Position numbers and translations under genes: made by a program
Part shown: piece after piece, positions 63,035 through 64,000 of the stretch
How positions within the stretch are numbered: the first letter of the stretch is position 1
Layout: each line of letters begins with the position of its first letter
Notes under the pieces: generated by a model
What the model saw: only the letters and a program-made list of their open reading frames with translations
Databases searched by the model: none
What the model was told of the DNA's origin: nothing
Origin: Gammaproteobacteria bacterium
Lineage (GTDB): Bacteria > Pseudomonadota > Gammaproteobacteria > Arenicellales > Poriferihabitantaceae
Direction of reading: 5' to 3'
NCBI GenBank assembly: GCA_030432755.1
Contig: JAUILZ010000002.1
Location: forward strand, 248,001 to 312,000
DNA: 64,000 bases

Positions 63035-64000
63035 TCAGGCCTTGCGCTGCGCAAGTCGCCGGGCGGCGTTTTCCGCGGCAATTGTAACCTGCCGCGGGGC
63101 GGTTCCACCAACGTGGTCGCGCGCGGCCACGGAACCTTCCAGCGTCAGTACGTCGTAGACATCGGACTCGATGACGTCGGAATAACGCTGCATCACGCCC
63201 AGCGGGACCTGCTCCAGGGCGAGGTGATCCGCGGCGGCAATGCCCACGACCTTGCCCACCACCTCGTGGGCGTCGCGGAACGGCACCCCCTTGCGCACCA
63301 GATAGTCGGCAAGATCGGTAGCGGTGGGATGGCCGCGTCCGGCGGCCCGGTACATCGCTTCACGATGGAACGTGACCTGGGGAAACATCGCCGCCAGTAC
63401 CCGCAGGCACAATTCGAGCGTGTCCAGTGAATCGAACAGCGGTTCCTTGTCCTCCTGGTTGTCACGGTTATAGGTCAGCGGCTGGCCCTTCATCAGCGTC
63501 AGTAGCGCCACCAGGTTACCGCAGACCCGGCCGCTCTTGCCGCGGGTCAGTTCGGCGACATCGGGGTTCTTCTTCTGCGGCATGATGCTGGAGCCGGTGC
63601 AGAAGGCATCGCCGAGGTCGACGAAACCGAAGGCGTCGCCTGACCACAGCACCAGTTCCTCCGCCATGCGCGACAGGTGCACCATGACCAGCGCCGCGGC
63701 GGCATTGAACTCGATGATGAAGTCGCGATCGGAAACCGCGTCCAGGCTGTTCTCCGCCACCGCGTCGAAGCCCAGCTCCTTCGCCGTCATCTCGCGGTCC
63801 ACGGGATAGCTGGTGCCCGCCAGGGCCGCCGCCCCGAGGGGGCTGACATTGACCCGCCCGCGGCAGTCCATGAGCCGCTGATAGTCGCGCTCCAGCATCT
63901 GGTTCCAGGCGAGAAGATGGTGGCCGAGGGTGACCGGCTGCGCGCTCTGCATGTGGGTGAATCCCGGCATGATGGTGCCCGCCTCGGCGCGCGCCAGTTC
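63035..64000 (-). CDS. argH: argininosuccinate lyase (N-terminal part outside the window)
   Basis: The C-terminal 321 residues of ArgH, which splits argininosuccinate into arginine and fumarate, completing the pathway begun by argG at the left of the window. The frame is open through position 64000 ([18 protein letters not shown]...). The catalytic loop [12 protein letters not shown] and [32 protein letters not shown] are clear. The gene starts beyond the right edge. Confidence 0.95.
   Translation of the reverse strand, partial: ELARAEAGTIMPGFTHMQSAQPVTLGHHLLAWNQMLERDYQRLMDCRGRVNVSPLGAAALAGTSYPVDREMTAKELGFDAVAENSLDAVSDRDFIIEFNAAAALVMVHLSRMAEELVLWSGDAFGFVDLGDAFCTGSSIMPQKKNPDVAELTRGKSGRVCGNLVALLTLMKGQPLTYNRDNQEDKEPLFDSLDTLELCLRVLAAMFPQVTFHREAMYRAAGRGHPTATDLADYLVRKGVPFRDAHEVVGKVVGIAAADHLALEQVPLGVMQRYSDVIESDVYDVLTLEGSVAARDHVGGTAPRQVTIAAENAARRLAQRKA

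Overview
The window is G+C-rich chromosomal DNA (about two thirds G+C by eye) from a gammaproteobacterium. This is inferred from gene order: glnE-ilvE-...-waaF, yicC-gmk-rpoZ-spoT, argH-lptM-lysA, and a split class II ribonucleotide reductase (nrdJa-nrdJb) as known in Pseudomonas. A genus cannot be named; a Chromatiales/Ectothiorhodospiraceae-type organism fits but is not proven. No rRNA, tRNA, CRISPR array, prophage or transposase gene was recognised. Most of the window is ordinary housekeeping DNA, and the interesting material lies between genes and in a few unfamiliar operons.

Layout. 1-3.5 kb: start of a TRAP-type solute receptor, argG, a flavin monooxygenase-like enzyme and an OsmC protein, all on the minus strand. 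3.7-9.1 kb (+): an ankyrin/DUF3592 membrane protein, then an operon of a GNAT acetyltransferase and an 803-residue protein with two ATP-grasp ligase domains, then a small membrane protein. 9.1-12.8 kb (-): an S49 peptidase, a GST, a patatin, a transglycosylase-like lipoprotein and an unknown 116-residue protein. 12.86-13.2 kb: a perfect sigma-54 promoter followed about 120 nt later by a strong intrinsic terminator, read here as a candidate sRNA or attenuated leader. 13.2-16.6 kb: a MoxR/VWA pair, a thioesterase and three tiny membrane proteins. 17.1-20 kb (-): nrdJa-nrdJb. 20.4-28.4 kb (-): TSUP permease, waaF, a VOC protein, a zinc-finger protein, ilvE, glnE and an M48 lipoprotein. 28.5-32 kb (+): a FemAB-like acyltransferase, a BON-like envelope protein, a 39-residue membrane protein and a YiiX-like peptidase. 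A protein kinase lies opposite at 32.1-33.1 kb.

33.5-40.8 kb (+): yicC, gmk, rpoZ and spoT, then a low-molecular-weight phosphatase, a YkuD-domain protein without an export signal, nagZ and a secreted cyclase. 40.8-48.7 kb (-): a HEAT-repeat protein, an exported unknown and a DUF4329 surface protein in overlapping order, then an RND efflux pump and its adaptor. 48.7-53.9 kb: a thiamine-pyrophosphokinase-like protein, an arylsulfatase, aroE and a 5'-nucleotidase. 54-61.2 kb: an AraC regulator divergent from an NmrA/DUF4345/DUF1772 operon, then a second RND pump. 61.4-64 kb (-): argH (cut by the window edge), lptM and lysA.

Two findings stand out. First, a 140-145 bp repeat occurs three times (16945, 22676, 31989). 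It is built of nested hairpins whose outer and inner arms change sequence between copies but stay paired, and its ends abut, or themselves supply, the stop codons of flanking genes. Second, the 12.86-13.2 kb interval has the full layout of a sigma-54-controlled small RNA or leader. The GNAT/double-ATP-grasp operon and the DUF4329/HEAT operon are the best candidates for undescribed protein systems.
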